Origin: Streptomyces sp. SM11
GTDB lineage: Bacteria > Actinomycetota > Actinomycetes > Streptomycetales > Streptomycetaceae
DNA length: 64,000 bases
Direction: 5' to 3'
Assembly (NCBI RefSeq): GCF_002910905.1
Contig: NZ_NEUE01000293.1
Span: 16,242-80,241, forward strand
The notes below the pieces were generated by a model. That model did not search any database and was not told the DNA's origin. It saw only the letters and a program-made list of their open reading frames with translations. Numbering within the stretch: position 1 is the stretch's first letter; the number at the start of each line of letters is the position of its first letter. The position numbers and the translations under genes are program-made. Positions 16,181 to 24,379 of this stretch are shown piece after piece.

Positions 16181-16987
16181 ATGCGCCAGCGCCCCATCGG
16201 CACCGCCACCCGCGGGACCACCAACCCGAACCGCCTGCGCCGCATGGACCGCTGGATCGCCGACGCGCACGGGCCCGCCCTGCGCCGCGCCGGGACGCCC
16301 GTGGCCGTCGATCTCGGGTACGGGGCCGCCCCCTGGACCGCCGTCGAGCTGCTGGACCGGCTGCGCACCGCCGAGCCGCGCACCGTGGTGGCGGGCATCG
16401 AGATCGACCCGGAGCGGGTCACCGCCGCACAGCCGTACGCCCGCGAGGGCCTGACCTTCGTGCACGGCGGCTTCGAGATCCCGCTGGACGTCCGGCCCCT
16501 GCTCATCCGGGCGGCGAACGTGCTGCGCCAGTACGACGAGGAGCAGGTCACCGAGGTCTGGGCACGGCTGTGCTCCCGCCTCGCCCCGGACGGCCTCCTG
16601 GTGGAAGGGACCTGCGACGAGATCGGGCGCCGGCACGTCTGGGTGGCCCTGGGGCCCGAGGGGCCGCGCACGGTCACCTTCGCGGCCCGGCTCGGCTCGC
16701 TGGAGCGCCCCTCGGACCTCGCGGAACGGCTGCCGAAGGCGCTGATCCACCGCAACGTGCCGGGCGAGCCGGTCCACGCGTTCCTGCGGGACTTCGACCG
16801 GGCCTGGGCGACGGCCTCCCCGTACGCCTCGCTCGGCGCGCGGCAGCGCTGGATCGCGGCCGTACGGGCGGTGGCGGCCGACTGGCCGGTGACGGACGGG
16901 GTACGGCGGTGGCGGCAGGGCGAGGTCACCGTGGAGTGGGACGCCCTGCGGCCCAGCAGTCGCCGAACAGGCGCCGACAAGGGCTGA
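16181..16987 (+). CDS. Class I SAM-dependent methyltransferase-like protein
   Basis: A 268-aa protein with VAVDLGYGAAPWTAVELLDRL (motif I variant), VVAGIEIDPERVTAAQPYA (acidic loop binding the ribose of SAM), and LLIRAANVLRQYDEEQVTEVWARLCSRLAPDGLLVEGTC. It is divergent from mshA, where an orthologue stands in other Streptomyces. A TACGCT -10 element lies eight to nine bases before ATG 16181 and there is no ribosome site, so the mRNA is probably leaderless. Substrate unknown. Confidence 0.8.
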   Translation: MRQRPIGTATRGTTNPNRLRRMDRWIADAHGPALRRAGTPVAVDLGYGAAPWTAVELLDRLRTAEPRTVVAGIEIDPERVTAAQPYAREGLTFVHGGFEIPLDVRPLLIRAANVLRQYDEEQVTEVWARLCSRLAPDGLLVEGTCDEIGRRHVWVALGPEGPRTVTFAARLGSLERPSDLAERLPKALIHRNVPGEPVHAFLRDFDRAWATASPYASLGARQRWIAAVRAVAADWPVTDGVRRWRQGEVTVEWDALRPSSRRTGADKG

Positions 16988-17338
16988 ACCATTGCCCGTA
17001 AGGGCAGAGCTCCTCCGCTCCGGGAACATCGCGGCGGCATCATTCGTCCCAGTGAGTGAGGACGGGCGCGGAGCGGAGCGTCGCGCGAGCCAGGGGGAAA
17101 CCGTGACGAAGTAGCCCACCGGGGTCGGTATGTGACGTGTCAGGTGCCGTCGACCTCTGTTGCTTTACGGAACGACATGGCACGATCGCGACGTCACCAG
17201 GAAGTTACTGACGGTAAGTCAGATGTGCGATATCCGGCTTCTGTTGTTTTTCTCGCATGTGCTGTATTCGCCGCAGCCGTTGTCTTCGTCGCCTTCGTCC
17301 GGAGGCGGGCCCGGAGTAATCGCCCGGAGGGGGAGCTC
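16988..17338. other. Long upstream region of the NlpC/P60 gene
   Basis: No gene is supported. The frame of the following gene stays open back to 17132, but that part is not protein-like and ignores the GGAGG site before 17339. I searched for the c-di-AMP riboswitch (ydaO type) that precedes some Streptomyces cell-wall hydrolase genes and did not find a convincing match. A run of T residues (17244-17250) is unusual for this genome. Confidence 0.35.
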
Positions 17339-18424
17339 GTGAACCGACGCCACTGCGCCACTGCCGCCATCACGCTGGTCTGTGCGCTGGCCCTGCTGAC
17401 GTCCACGGGCCAGGCCATGGCCGCCCCGGTTCCGGACCCGTCGCCCTCCTCGTCCTCCTCCCCCGCCGACTCGCCGCCCCGCTACTCCAACGCGGACCTC
17501 GAAAAGGTCCGCGAGCAGATCGAGACGCTGTACCGGAAGGCGGGCGCGGCGACGGACGCGTACAACCTCGCCGAGGAGCAGACGGAGAAGCAGTCCGGCG
17601 AGATCGTGAAGCTGGCCAAGGCGATCGTCGACGGCCAGGCGCGCATCGCCGCACTGAAGGACCAGGCCGGGGCCCAGGCCCGCGAGCAGTACCGCAGCGG
17701 CGGCCTCCCGCCCGGCGCGCAGCTGGCCCTGAGCAGCGACCCGAAGCTCTTCCTGGACGGGATCAACAAGGTCCGCCAGAGCCAGCATGCCTCCAAGTCG
17801 CTCCTGACCGACCTCAACCAGACGCAGGAGGACCTGGAGACGTACACCCAGGACGCCAGCGCCAACTGGGAGAAGCTGGAGACGAACCGGGTCAAGCAGG
17901 CCAAGGCCAAGAAGAAGATCAACGCCCAGATCAGGGCGGCGGAGAAGCTTGAGTCGCAGCTGGAGAAGAAAGAGCGCGACCGGCTCCGCCAGCTGGAGCG
18001 GGACGCCGCGGACAAGGCGCAGACGGCCTGGCTCTCCTCCGGCTCGGTCAAGGACGTCAGCGGCGAGGCGAGCGAGGGCGGAGCGGCGGCAGTGGCCTTC
18101 GCGACGGCCCAGATCGGCAAGCCGTACGTCTGGGGAGCCGAGGGCCCCGGGTCGTACGACTGCTCCGGTCTGACGTCACAGGCCTGGCTGGCGGCGAAGC
18201 GGCCGATCCCGCGCACCTCGCAGGAGCAGTGGCGGCTGCTGCCGCGTATCGACATCCAGGACATGCGCCCCGGCGACCTGATCATCTACCACGCCGACGC
18301 CAGCCATGTCGGGATGTACGTCGGCGACGGCTCGATCGTCCACGCCCCGCGCCCCGGCCGCGACGTCACGCTGGCGGGCGCGGGCTCGATGAAGATCCTC
18401 GGCGTGGTCCGCCCGGACAAGTAG
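17339..18424 (+). CDS. Secreted NlpC/P60 (C40) peptidoglycan hydrolase with coiled-coil
   Basis: A 361-aa secreted protein. The signal peptide (about residues 1-29, NRRHCATAAITLVCALALL ... AMA) is followed by a Ser/Pro linker, a coiled-coil region (~50-215, including AKAKKKINAQIRAAEKLESQ) and a C-terminal NlpC/P60 domain: catalytic Cys in YDCSGLTSQAW, His in ADASHVGMYVGDG, third polar residue in VHAPRPGRDV. Such RipA-like enzymes cut the D-Glu-meso-DAP (or LL-DAP) bond in stem peptides; the coiled-coil usually autoinhibits or localises them. GTG 17339 follows GGAGGGGG. Confidence 0.88.
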   Translation: MNRRHCATAAITLVCALALLTSTGQAMAAPVPDPSPSSSSSPADSPPRYSNADLEKVREQIETLYRKAGAATDAYNLAEEQTEKQSGEIVKLAKAIVDGQARIAALKDQAGAQAREQYRSGGLPPGAQLALSSDPKLFLDGINKVRQSQHASKSLLTDLNQTQEDLETYTQDASANWEKLETNRVKQAKAKKKINAQIRAAEKLESQLEKKERDRLRQLERDAADKAQTAWLSSGSVKDVSGEASEGGAAAVAFATAQIGKPYVWGAEGPGSYDCSGLTSQAWLAAKRPIPRTSQEQWRLLPRIDIQDMRPGDLIIYHADASHVGMYVGDGSIVHAPRPGRDVTLAGAGSMKILGVVRPDK

Positions 18425-18699
18425 AACCGGAAACGCGCAGCCCCCCGGCCCGAGCCGCGCGAGCAGGGCCACGCCGCCGTTCGCGGGCGCGTGATGTTTG
18501 TCATGGGCGCTTCCCCGCCCGTACGGCGGCCCATCACGTCGGATCCGTGTCGGGACGCGGCTTATGACGCCGCGTACGACAGGGGACGGTCCCTGTGCGC
18601 CATTCCGTTCCCCCACCGCGGACCGCTATCGTCCCCGACTGGCGGATCGTCGATCGTCGAACCGCCGCACCCTCGGGGGGAGGGAAGGAACCCGAACCG

Positions 18700-20121
18700 A
18701 TGCCCGTACCCGTACCGCAGCAGCGATCCGTTCCCGCTGCGGAGACTTCGCACGGCGACCTCACCCTGCTGGTGATCGAGGACGACCCGGCGGGCACCAC
18801 CATCACCGTCCCCGAGCTCTCGGCAGCGGCCGGGACCCGGGTCCGTATCCGTACCGCCCGCAACCTCACCGAGGCCGCGCGGCTGCTCACCGACGACGTC
18901 GACTGCATTCTGCTGGACCTCGCGGTGCCGGTCACCGGGACCGGTCCCGGTCCCGGTACGCCCACCGCCGACGCCGGGACGCCCGACAGCGGAACGTGTG
19001 GCAGCGGGCCCCGGCCCGAGCCCGTCTCCGGGCGGGCAGACGAGCTGGCGGCCCTCACCCACGTACTCCGCATCGCTCCGCTGCACGCGGTCCTCGCGCT
19101 GACCGCGCAGGACGACACGGAGCTGGCGGCCGAGGCGGTACGCGTCGGGGCGCAGGACTACCTCTTCCGGGGCGAGCTGGACGCGCGTGTCCTGAGCCGC
19201 GCCATCCGGTACGCCGTGGAGCGCAAGCGTGCCGACATCGCCCAGCAGCAGCTGACCGAGTCCCGGCTGCGCGCCCAGGAGAACGCCCGCCTGGAGCGCG
19301 GCCTGCTCCCCACCCCGCTGCTGGACGGCTCCGGCCTGAGCTTCGCCGCCCGCTACCGCCCCGGCCGCAGCCGCGCCCTCCTCGGCGGCGACTTCTACGA
19401 CGTCGTCCGCACCCCGGACGGCACGGTGCACGCGATGATCGGCGACGTCTGCGGACACGGCCCGGACGAGGCGGCGCTCGGCGTCGAGCTGCGGATCGCC
19501 TGGCGGGCGCTGACCCTGGCCGGGCTGTGCGGGGACGAGCTGCTCTCCACGCTCCAGCAGGTGCTGGAGCACGAACGGCAGAGCGAGGAGATCTTCGCGA
19601 CGCTCTGCACCGTCGACATCGCGCCCGACGGGCGACGGGCCGGACTCTGCCTGGCCGGACACCCCGCGCCGCTGCTCGCCCGCCACGGACGGCCGGCCCG
19701 GCTGCTCCCGTACGAGGACGGCGGCCCGGCCCTGGGGCTGCTGCCGCGGGCCCGCTGGCCGCGCCGTCAGGTCGAGCTGGGCGGCACGTGGAGCCTGATG
19801 ATGTACACGGACGGGCTCATCGAGGGGCGCGTGGGAACCGGCGGCAGCGAGCGGCTCGGCCAGGACGGCATGGTCGCGATGGTCAACAGCCGGCTGGAGC
19901 AGGGCCTGGCGGGCGAGGAGCTGCTGGAGGCGGCGGTCGCCGAGGTGCGGGAACTGAACGGCGGCGAGCTGACCGACGATGTGGCGGTCCTGCTGCTGGG
20001 CCGCGATCCGGAGCGGATACGACGATGGGGCGGCAGCGCACCGCGCTCCCACCCCGCGTCCGTCGACCGGCCACCGTCCCCGCCCGCGAGAGCGGTGAGG
20101 GCTCAGCGCCCGCCGTTGTAG
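18700..20121 (+). CDS. Response-regulator receiver fused to PP2C/SpoIIE serine phosphatase
   Basis: A 473-aa cytosolic regulator. Residues ~15-185 form a receiver domain (LLVIEDDPAG; phospho-acceptor Asp in DCILLDLAVP; Thr in VLALTAQDD; Lys replaced by Arg in YLFRGELDAR), with an unusual ~45-residue Gly/Pro/Thr insert after the phospho-Asp. A coiled linker leads to a SpoIIE/PP2C phosphatase (~240-445): LLGGDFYDVV, IGDVCGHGPDE, MMYTDGLIEGR, LTDDVAVLLLG, all metal-binding positions present. Such proteins dephosphorylate anti-anti-sigma factors. ATG 18700 follows GGAAGGAAC. Its 3' end overlaps the convergent DUF2516 gene by 19 bp. Confidence 0.88.
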   Translation: MPVPVPQQRSVPAAETSHGDLTLLVIEDDPAGTTITVPELSAAAGTRVRIRTARNLTEAARLLTDDVDCILLDLAVPVTGTGPGPGTPTADAGTPDSGTCGSGPRPEPVSGRADELAALTHVLRIAPLHAVLALTAQDDTELAAEAVRVGAQDYLFRGELDARVLSRAIRYAVERKRADIAQQQLTESRLRAQENARLERGLLPTPLLDGSGLSFAARYRPGRSRALLGGDFYDVVRTPDGTVHAMIGDVCGHGPDEAALGVELRIAWRALTLAGLCGDELLSTLQQVLEHERQSEEIFATLCTVDIAPDGRRAGLCLAGHPAPLLARHGRPARLLPYEDGGPALGLLPRARWPRRQVELGGTWSLMMYTDGLIEGRVGTGGSERLGQDGMVAMVNSRLEQGLAGEELLEAAVAEVRELNGGELTDDVAVLLLGRDPERIRRWGGSAPRSHPASVDRPPSPPARAVRAQRPPL

Positions 20122-20447
20122 GGACCGTACGGGCCGTCGCTGCTGGAGCCGCCCCTGCGACCGCCACCGCCGCCGCCACCCGAGACCTCCTTGAGCGCGG
20201 GGCGCACGTCGACCATGAACACGATCGACGCGACGACGCCCGCGAGCTGCAGGAAGAGCATCGGGATCAGCAGGTTCACGGCGACGGCGACGCCGAGGAT
20301 CACCAGCCAGAAGGACTTCTTCTTCTTGTCGGCGGCACGGTAGGCGTCCTCACGGGCGGTCGCCGCGAAGACGAACGCGACCACGGCCAGCACCAGCATC
20401 GCCAGATAGAGCAGCTGGAGAATCGTGCCGAATCCTGAGAGCAACAT
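20103..20447 (-). CDS. DUF2516 membrane protein
   Basis: A 114-aa protein with three predicted membrane segments (ILQLLYLAMLVLAVVAFVFA, FWLVILGVAVAVNLLIPMLF, LAGVVASIVFMVDVRPAL) separated by a basic loop ADKKKK, and a Gly/Arg/Tyr-rich tail. This fits the actinobacterial DUF2516 family of unknown function. Its last 19 bp overlap the 3' end of the PP2C gene on the other strand. Confidence 0.82.
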   Translation of the reverse strand: MLLSGFGTILQLLYLAMLVLAVVAFVFAATAREDAYRAADKKKKSFWLVILGVAVAVNLLIPMLFLQLAGVVASIVFMVDVRPALKEVSGGGGGGGRRGGSSSDGPYGPYNGGR

Positions 20448-20585
20448 GCTGTGTACCGCCTAGTGAGTGGATGAGCGCCCTTCGGCCGAGAGGGCCAAGG
20501 TACCGGGACAACGAGCCGGCCACCCGTAAAGGTGCCCGCCCCGCGCCCCGGTCACGCGTACCGTGCCCCGGAAGGACCCGTGGGA

Positions 20586-21251
20586 TCACTTGCCGTCGGC
20601 CGGCGGGGTCTTCCTGGCCGCGGGCTTACGCGGCGCTGGCGTCTTCTTGGCGGGCGCGGACTTGGCCTCGGCGGACTTCACCCGGGCGGCGGGCCCGGCC
20701 TCGGTGGGCGCGGTCTTCGTCGCGGCGGACGCGGCCTTCGTCCCGGTGGGCGCGGCCTTGACCTCGGTGGGCGCGGCCTTGGCCTCGGCCTTCGGCTCCG
20801 CCTCGATGACGGTGGCGATCTCGACGATCTCCTCCGCCGTCTCGCCGCGCCAGGTCCGTACGGTCTGCTCGCCGTGCTCGGCGACCTTCTCGTACGCCTC
20901 CCGGGCCTTGATCGCGTACTCGGCGGCCACGCCCACGCTGCGGAGCGCCAGGTCCTGCGCGTTCTCGCCCAGCTTCCTCAGGTCGGCGGCGTCGAACGAA
21001 CCGAACACCTCGGTGACCTTCGCCTGCACGGTGGCCTGGGCCTCCTTGGCCTGCGTGGTCACCTTCTCCTGCACGGCCTTGGGGTCGGTGTTGCGCACGG
21101 CGTCGATCCGCTCGGGCGCCTCGGCCCGCAACTGCTCGATCAGCGCCGGGACCCTGCGCGCCTGCTGCACGGCGAGGTCGGCCGTGCCAGCGGCGAAGTA
21201 GAGGGGGGTGGGGTCGGTGAGAGTCTTGCGCAGGTCATCGGTGACGGCCAT
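20586..21251 (-). CDS. Heparin-binding haemagglutinin (HbhA)-like protein
   Basis: A 221-aa protein. The first ~130 residues are helical (DLRKTLTDPTPLYFAAGTADLAVQQ ... VPALIEQLRAEAPERIDAV), the hallmark start of HbhA-like proteins, and the last ~80 residues are Lys/Ala/Pro/Thr-rich with imperfect repeats (KAAPTEVKAAPTGTKAA). In mycobacteria HbhA is a surface adhesin whose Lys-rich tail binds heparan sulfate; in Streptomyces the role is unknown. It is directly downstream of the HTH gene at 21287-21802 and probably co-transcribed with it. Confidence 0.8.
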   Translation of the reverse strand: MAVTDDLRKTLTDPTPLYFAAGTADLAVQQARRVPALIEQLRAEAPERIDAVRNTDPKAVQEKVTTQAKEAQATVQAKVTEVFGSFDAADLRKLGENAQDLALRSVGVAAEYAIKAREAYEKVAEHGEQTVRTWRGETAEEIVEIATVIEAEPKAEAKAAPTEVKAAPTGTKAASAATKTAPTEAGPAARVKSAEAKSAPAKKTPAPRKPAARKTPPADGK

Positions 21252-21286
21252 GACTGTGGTCCTCCCGGATCATCAGAACCAGCTGT

Positions 21287-21802
21287 TCAGCTGTGAGGGT
21301 CTTGGTCTTCGGTGGCGTCCGCACCGGCGTCGTCGCCGTTACGGGGCCCGGCATCGCCGCCCGCGTCGGCGGCGGCGTCCGCTTTGATACCCACATCCGC
21401 TTCCACGTCCGCTTTCACGTCCGCATCCGCATCCGCGTTCGCGTCGGAACCGGGGACGAATCCGTTCTCGCGGCGAAAGGAGTCGTAGATCTGCAGCAGC
21501 ACGTTCTTCTGCCGCTCGTTGATCGACGGATCGGCCAGAATGACCGCCCGTGTCTCCAGCTCCTCCCGCTCCCGCTCGTCGAGGATCCCCGCACGCACGT
21601 ACAGAGTCTCGGCCGAAATCCGCAGCGCCTTGGCGACCTGCTGGAGCACGTCCGCGCTGGGCTTGCGCAGACCGCGCTCGATCTGGCTGAGATACGGGTT
21701 CGACACCCCGGTCGCATCGGCGAGCTGCCGCAGCGAGAGCTGCGCTGCACGGCGCTGCTCCCGCAGGTACTCACCGAGATTGCCGACGTTGAGTGATGCC
21801 AT
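21287..21802 (-). CDS. XRE-family HTH transcriptional regulator
   Basis: A 171-aa protein. Residues ~8-62 are a Cro/CI-type helix-turn-helix (LREQRRAAQLSLRQLADATGVSNPYLSQIERGL), followed by a helical segment (LYVRAGILDEREREELETRAVILADPSI) and an acidic Asp/Ala repeat tail (DANADADADVKADVEADV). The start ATG 21802 is followed upstream, within 27-54 bp, by a perfect 28-bp palindrome, so autoregulation is likely. It probably also controls the HbhA-like gene downstream. Confidence 0.85.
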   Translation of the reverse strand: MASLNVGNLGEYLREQRRAAQLSLRQLADATGVSNPYLSQIERGLRKPSADVLQQVAKALRISAETLYVRAGILDEREREELETRAVILADPSINERQKNVLLQIYDSFRRENGFVPGSDANADADADVKADVEADVGIKADAAADAGGDAGPRNGDDAGADATEDQDPHS

Positions 21803-21828
21803 GACTCGATACTGCGACACCCTTGCTA

Positions 21829-21856
21829 ACTTTTGCAAGCACACGCTTGCAAAAGT
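21829..21856. promoter_or_regulatory. Palindromic operator upstream of the XRE regulator
   Basis: ACTTTTGCAAGC and GCTTGCAAAAGT form perfect 12-bp arms with a 4-bp spacer. A/T-rich for this genome, it overlaps the expected promoter of the regulator and is its likely binding site. A direct CTTGC repeat at 21822 extends it. Confidence 0.7.
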
Positions 21857-22026
21857 GTCGCGCGCCACTGCTGGACGGTGGTGTGACTTCCAGCGACAGA
21901 CGTCACCTTCCAGCGATTGTTGTCACCGGTGGGCGTTTGCCGAATCAGCACCAACTGTGACCGCTGCTCGGCTTCGAGGTTCGTCGGTCGCAAGCCGTGT
22001 CAGACCTGAGTGCGACACTGCGACCC

Positions 22027-22824
22027 ATGTCTCTTGCTGATCTCAGTCTTGACCAGTGGCGGTCCTTCGAGCTGCCTGCCGCACGTCGCATCGCCCAACA
22101 GGCGGCGCACCAGGTGGATGGCCACGTGACCGTCGTGGAGACCATTGAGCATCTCGGTGCTCCGCTGCACCGAGTTCGGATCGAGCGGGATGGGCAGGAG
22201 TTCGCCCTGATACCCGGCGGCGCAGTGACACTCGGATTCGATCTCAACACCTGGCAGCCGACGCCTGAACAGGCCGCCGACTATGCAGAGAGCCTGGATC
22301 AGGGCTTTGGCTATGGCCCCGATCTGCGAGCCCACCTTGCACAGGTGCTCAGCCTCCGCCGGAGCGTCATCTTGGCCACTGTGCTCATGGCCGTGGAGGA
22401 CGAGAATCTGACCGAACCGCCTGCCGACATGCCGGCCGTCCTTGCGGCTCGTGGCCTGCGGATGCCGAGCTCCGACGAGTGGGAGCACGCCTGCGGAGCC
22501 GGCACGGGCACTCTGTTCCGGTGGGGCAATGACTGCCCCCTCGACCGCATCCCCTACGGGGACCGCACCGGCCCGCATCAGCAGCTGAGCGGCTTCGGCC
22601 TGCGAATCGCCTACGACACCTACCGCACGGAGCTGACGAGCGACGTCACTGCGGCCCATGGCGGTGACGGTGGCGAGTCAGTGTGCGGGGGGTACGGCTG
22701 CATGTTGGCGTGGCTGCCCCTGGCTACTGCCAACCGCAACCCCTTCATGGCTGAGTTCGTGTACGGCCCGGACGGTGAAGACCTCTGCGAGGACTTCTCC
22801 ACTCGGCCTGTACTCACGCTCTGA
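22027..22824 (+). CDS. SUMF1/formylglycine-generating-enzyme-fold protein
   Basis: A 265-aa protein with FGE-sulfatase (SUMF1/EgtB-type) hallmarks: FALIPGGAVTLGFD near residue 55, then LRMPSSDEWEHACGAGTGTLFRWGND near residues 150-175, and a C-terminal DEDL-like end with NRNPFMAEF. The usual NV(S/T)W...FC catalytic cysteine pair of true formylglycine-generating enzymes is not visible, so it may be a non-catalytic or divergent relative. ATG 22027 is chosen because the fold begins soon after; GTG 21997 is possible. No ribosome site is clear. Neighbours do not reveal a partner. Confidence 0.6.
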   Translation: MSLADLSLDQWRSFELPAARRIAQQAAHQVDGHVTVVETIEHLGAPLHRVRIERDGQEFALIPGGAVTLGFDLNTWQPTPEQAADYAESLDQGFGYGPDLRAHLAQVLSLRRSVILATVLMAVEDENLTEPPADMPAVLAARGLRMPSSDEWEHACGAGTGTLFRWGNDCPLDRIPYGDRTGPHQQLSGFGLRIAYDTYRTELTSDVTAAHGGDGGESVCGGYGCMLAWLPLATANRNPFMAEFVYGPDGEDLCEDFSTRPVLTL

Positions 22825-23046
22825 ATCCTCTGGGGCTACCGAGCACTGTGTGCTCAGTTGCAAGAGCCCGCCGATTGAGGGACTGTTCGATTGGCAGACC
22901 CGCGCAGCGCCACTCGCGGTCGCGTGCTGGCGGATTCCCTCGATCGTGATGGGAGTCCTGTGCGTGAGGAGGAACCTCAGCGGCGGGGAGTTCCTCGGAG
23001 AGTTGCGCATTCCGTCGCCCGCGGTCTTCATGAGCCCTTGGACTTC

Positions 23047-23508
23047 CTACAGGTGTGCATGGACCGGGGCGAGCGCGATCAAGGCGCCGCTGTCGGTCCC
23101 CTTCAAGATCCGGTGGGCGATGGCCGTCGCTGCGACGTAGGCCCTGGCGTCGGCGGATGGACTGGCCAGCGCGTGGAAGTGGTGGGCCTTCCCCCCTCCC
23201 CCGTTCCGGCGGCTCCTGCGCTCTTCTCTGTCCAAGGCATCTTGCTCAAGAATTTCGGCGTGTTCGTCGCTGAGAGCGAGGTTCCGGGCTGCCGGCCAGG
23301 TCAGGGTGATCAGGCTGGCGACGGTGTGCAGGTCGATGAAGTACTGATTGGTGCAGCCGACGCTGTTGGCGAATTCGAGGGCGGGTGTGACGTCGGCCTC
23401 CAAGGCCCGGTACCCCAGATGCGGCTCCCGCCTCTCGACCAGCCACTGCACCTCGACGAGCACCACGCCCGCGCCAGGCGAGGGATCCAGCACCGCCGCC
23501 CCCATCAT
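23047..23508 (-). pseudogene. Remnant resembling a mobile-element-associated (TniQ-like?) protein
   Basis: A 153-codon frame carries YFIDLHTVASLITLTWPAARNLA, EILEQDALDREERRS and AYVAATAIAHRILKGTDSGALIALAPV. This pattern reminds me of the C-terminal part of TniQ-like or related mobile-element proteins in Streptomyces. The N-terminal zinc-binding region such proteins carry is absent, and surrounding frames are not coding. I treat it as a broken or truncated gene. Family assignment is uncertain. Confidence 0.35.
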
Positions 23509-23780
23509 GAGACGCCTCCTGCCAGCACCACCCGCGACCTGTCCGTCAACGGCTGAGCAAGGTCGAGCCCGAGCCTGCGGTGCCAGAGCAGGTGCAGCAA
23601 CTACGCCCGTGCCACCGGCCAGTACGTCTGGTTGACCGCCAACTCCCCGAATGTCACGCCTGCTTCAGCCTGGGCAAGCAGACCGGGCTGCACCCCGGGC
23701 AGGCCTCGTCGACACCAGTGACTCCAGACCGGGCCTGTGCCGCTGCTCCCGCCGCCGGGTGAATCCCCGCATCGGCCCGC

Positions 23781-23827
23781 GGCTTGCCACCGGCACCTGC
23801 CCCAGGTGCCGGTGCCGGTGGCAAGCC
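23781..23827. repeat. Long imperfect inverted repeat in a gene-free stretch
   Basis: GGCTTGCCACCGGCACCTG (23781-23799) pairs with 23803-23827, which is the exact complement interrupted by one extra 6-bp GCCGGT unit. The loop is only CCC. It lies in the 23509-24379 stretch, which shows no supported gene. Confidence 0.65.
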
Positions 23828-23980
23828 CATGATCTCGTTCCCGGCGTACTTCCACGTCGCCGTCCACCGGTCCGGCCGGCCATCGGAGATGTCCAAGCCA
23901 CCCCGCCCCGCGTCCAGCTCGACCGGGACCAGCAGGTCCGTCCACGTACAGCGGTGGGACCACAAAGGGCTCCAGGTATC

Positions 23981-24020
23981 GCCCCTCCCAGGGCAGCCGT
24001 ACGGCTGCCCTGGGAGGGGC
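23981..24020. repeat. Perfect 40-bp palindrome with no spacer
   Basis: Left arm 23981-24000 (GCCCCTCCCAGGGCAGCCGT) is followed directly by its exact complement at 24001-24020. A no-loop palindrome of this length can extrude as a cruciform and is unusual in a stable chromosome. It may be a mobile-element end-to-end junction or a bidirectional terminator. Confidence 0.75.
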
Positions 24021-24286
24021 CATCTTCGAAGTTGACGACAACTTGCATGCAAAGAGCGCGGATCACGTCCGGAACGATGCGAGTTCGGCGACAGATGCCG
24101 CGCTCAGAGCTTCACGAAAGGCCAGGTCGGGACGGGAAGATGACGACACCTACCGTGCTCGGTATCGGTGGGGCTGAGCACGATGGATGTCGCCCGTTCT
24201 CAGCAGATGCGGCGAGTCCCACTTCTCCCTGCGGCGGTGGCCGGCCTTCCTCAGGGTTGAGGCTTCCCCGTTCCACGTCTCACCGC

Positions 24287-24328
24287 TGATGTCTCCCCGT
24301 TTGATGTCTTCCCGTTGATGTTTTCCTG
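24287..24328. repeat. Three direct repeats upstream of the hydrolase
   Basis: TGATGTCTCCCCGT, TTGATGTCTTCCCG and TTGATGTTTTCCTG follow one another at 14-15-bp spacing, 52-93 bp before the hydrolase start. They could be binding sites for a regulator acting on the hydrolase promoter. Confidence 0.4.
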
Positions 24329-24379
24329 GCCCCTGTTCCTGGATCTTGCTCCGAAGATCGTCCTGTTGGAGGCTGACGC

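Noticed and set aside
14794..17001. A very long open frame (over 700 codons) on the plus strand opposite mshA
   Set aside because: It is the antisense shadow of a high-G+C gene: no domain, extreme Arg/Gly/Pro composition, no ribosome site, and mshA on the other strand is certain.
16988..17338. c-di-AMP (ydaO-type) riboswitch before the NlpC/P60 gene
   Set aside because: Some Streptomyces cell-wall hydrolase genes have one, but I could not place the conserved ydaO core here.
22891..23556. Plus-strand frame opposite the remnant at 23047-23508
   Set aside because: It lacks any motif, and the minus strand has the more natural sequence (SLITLTWPAAR, AAATAIAHRIL-type helices).
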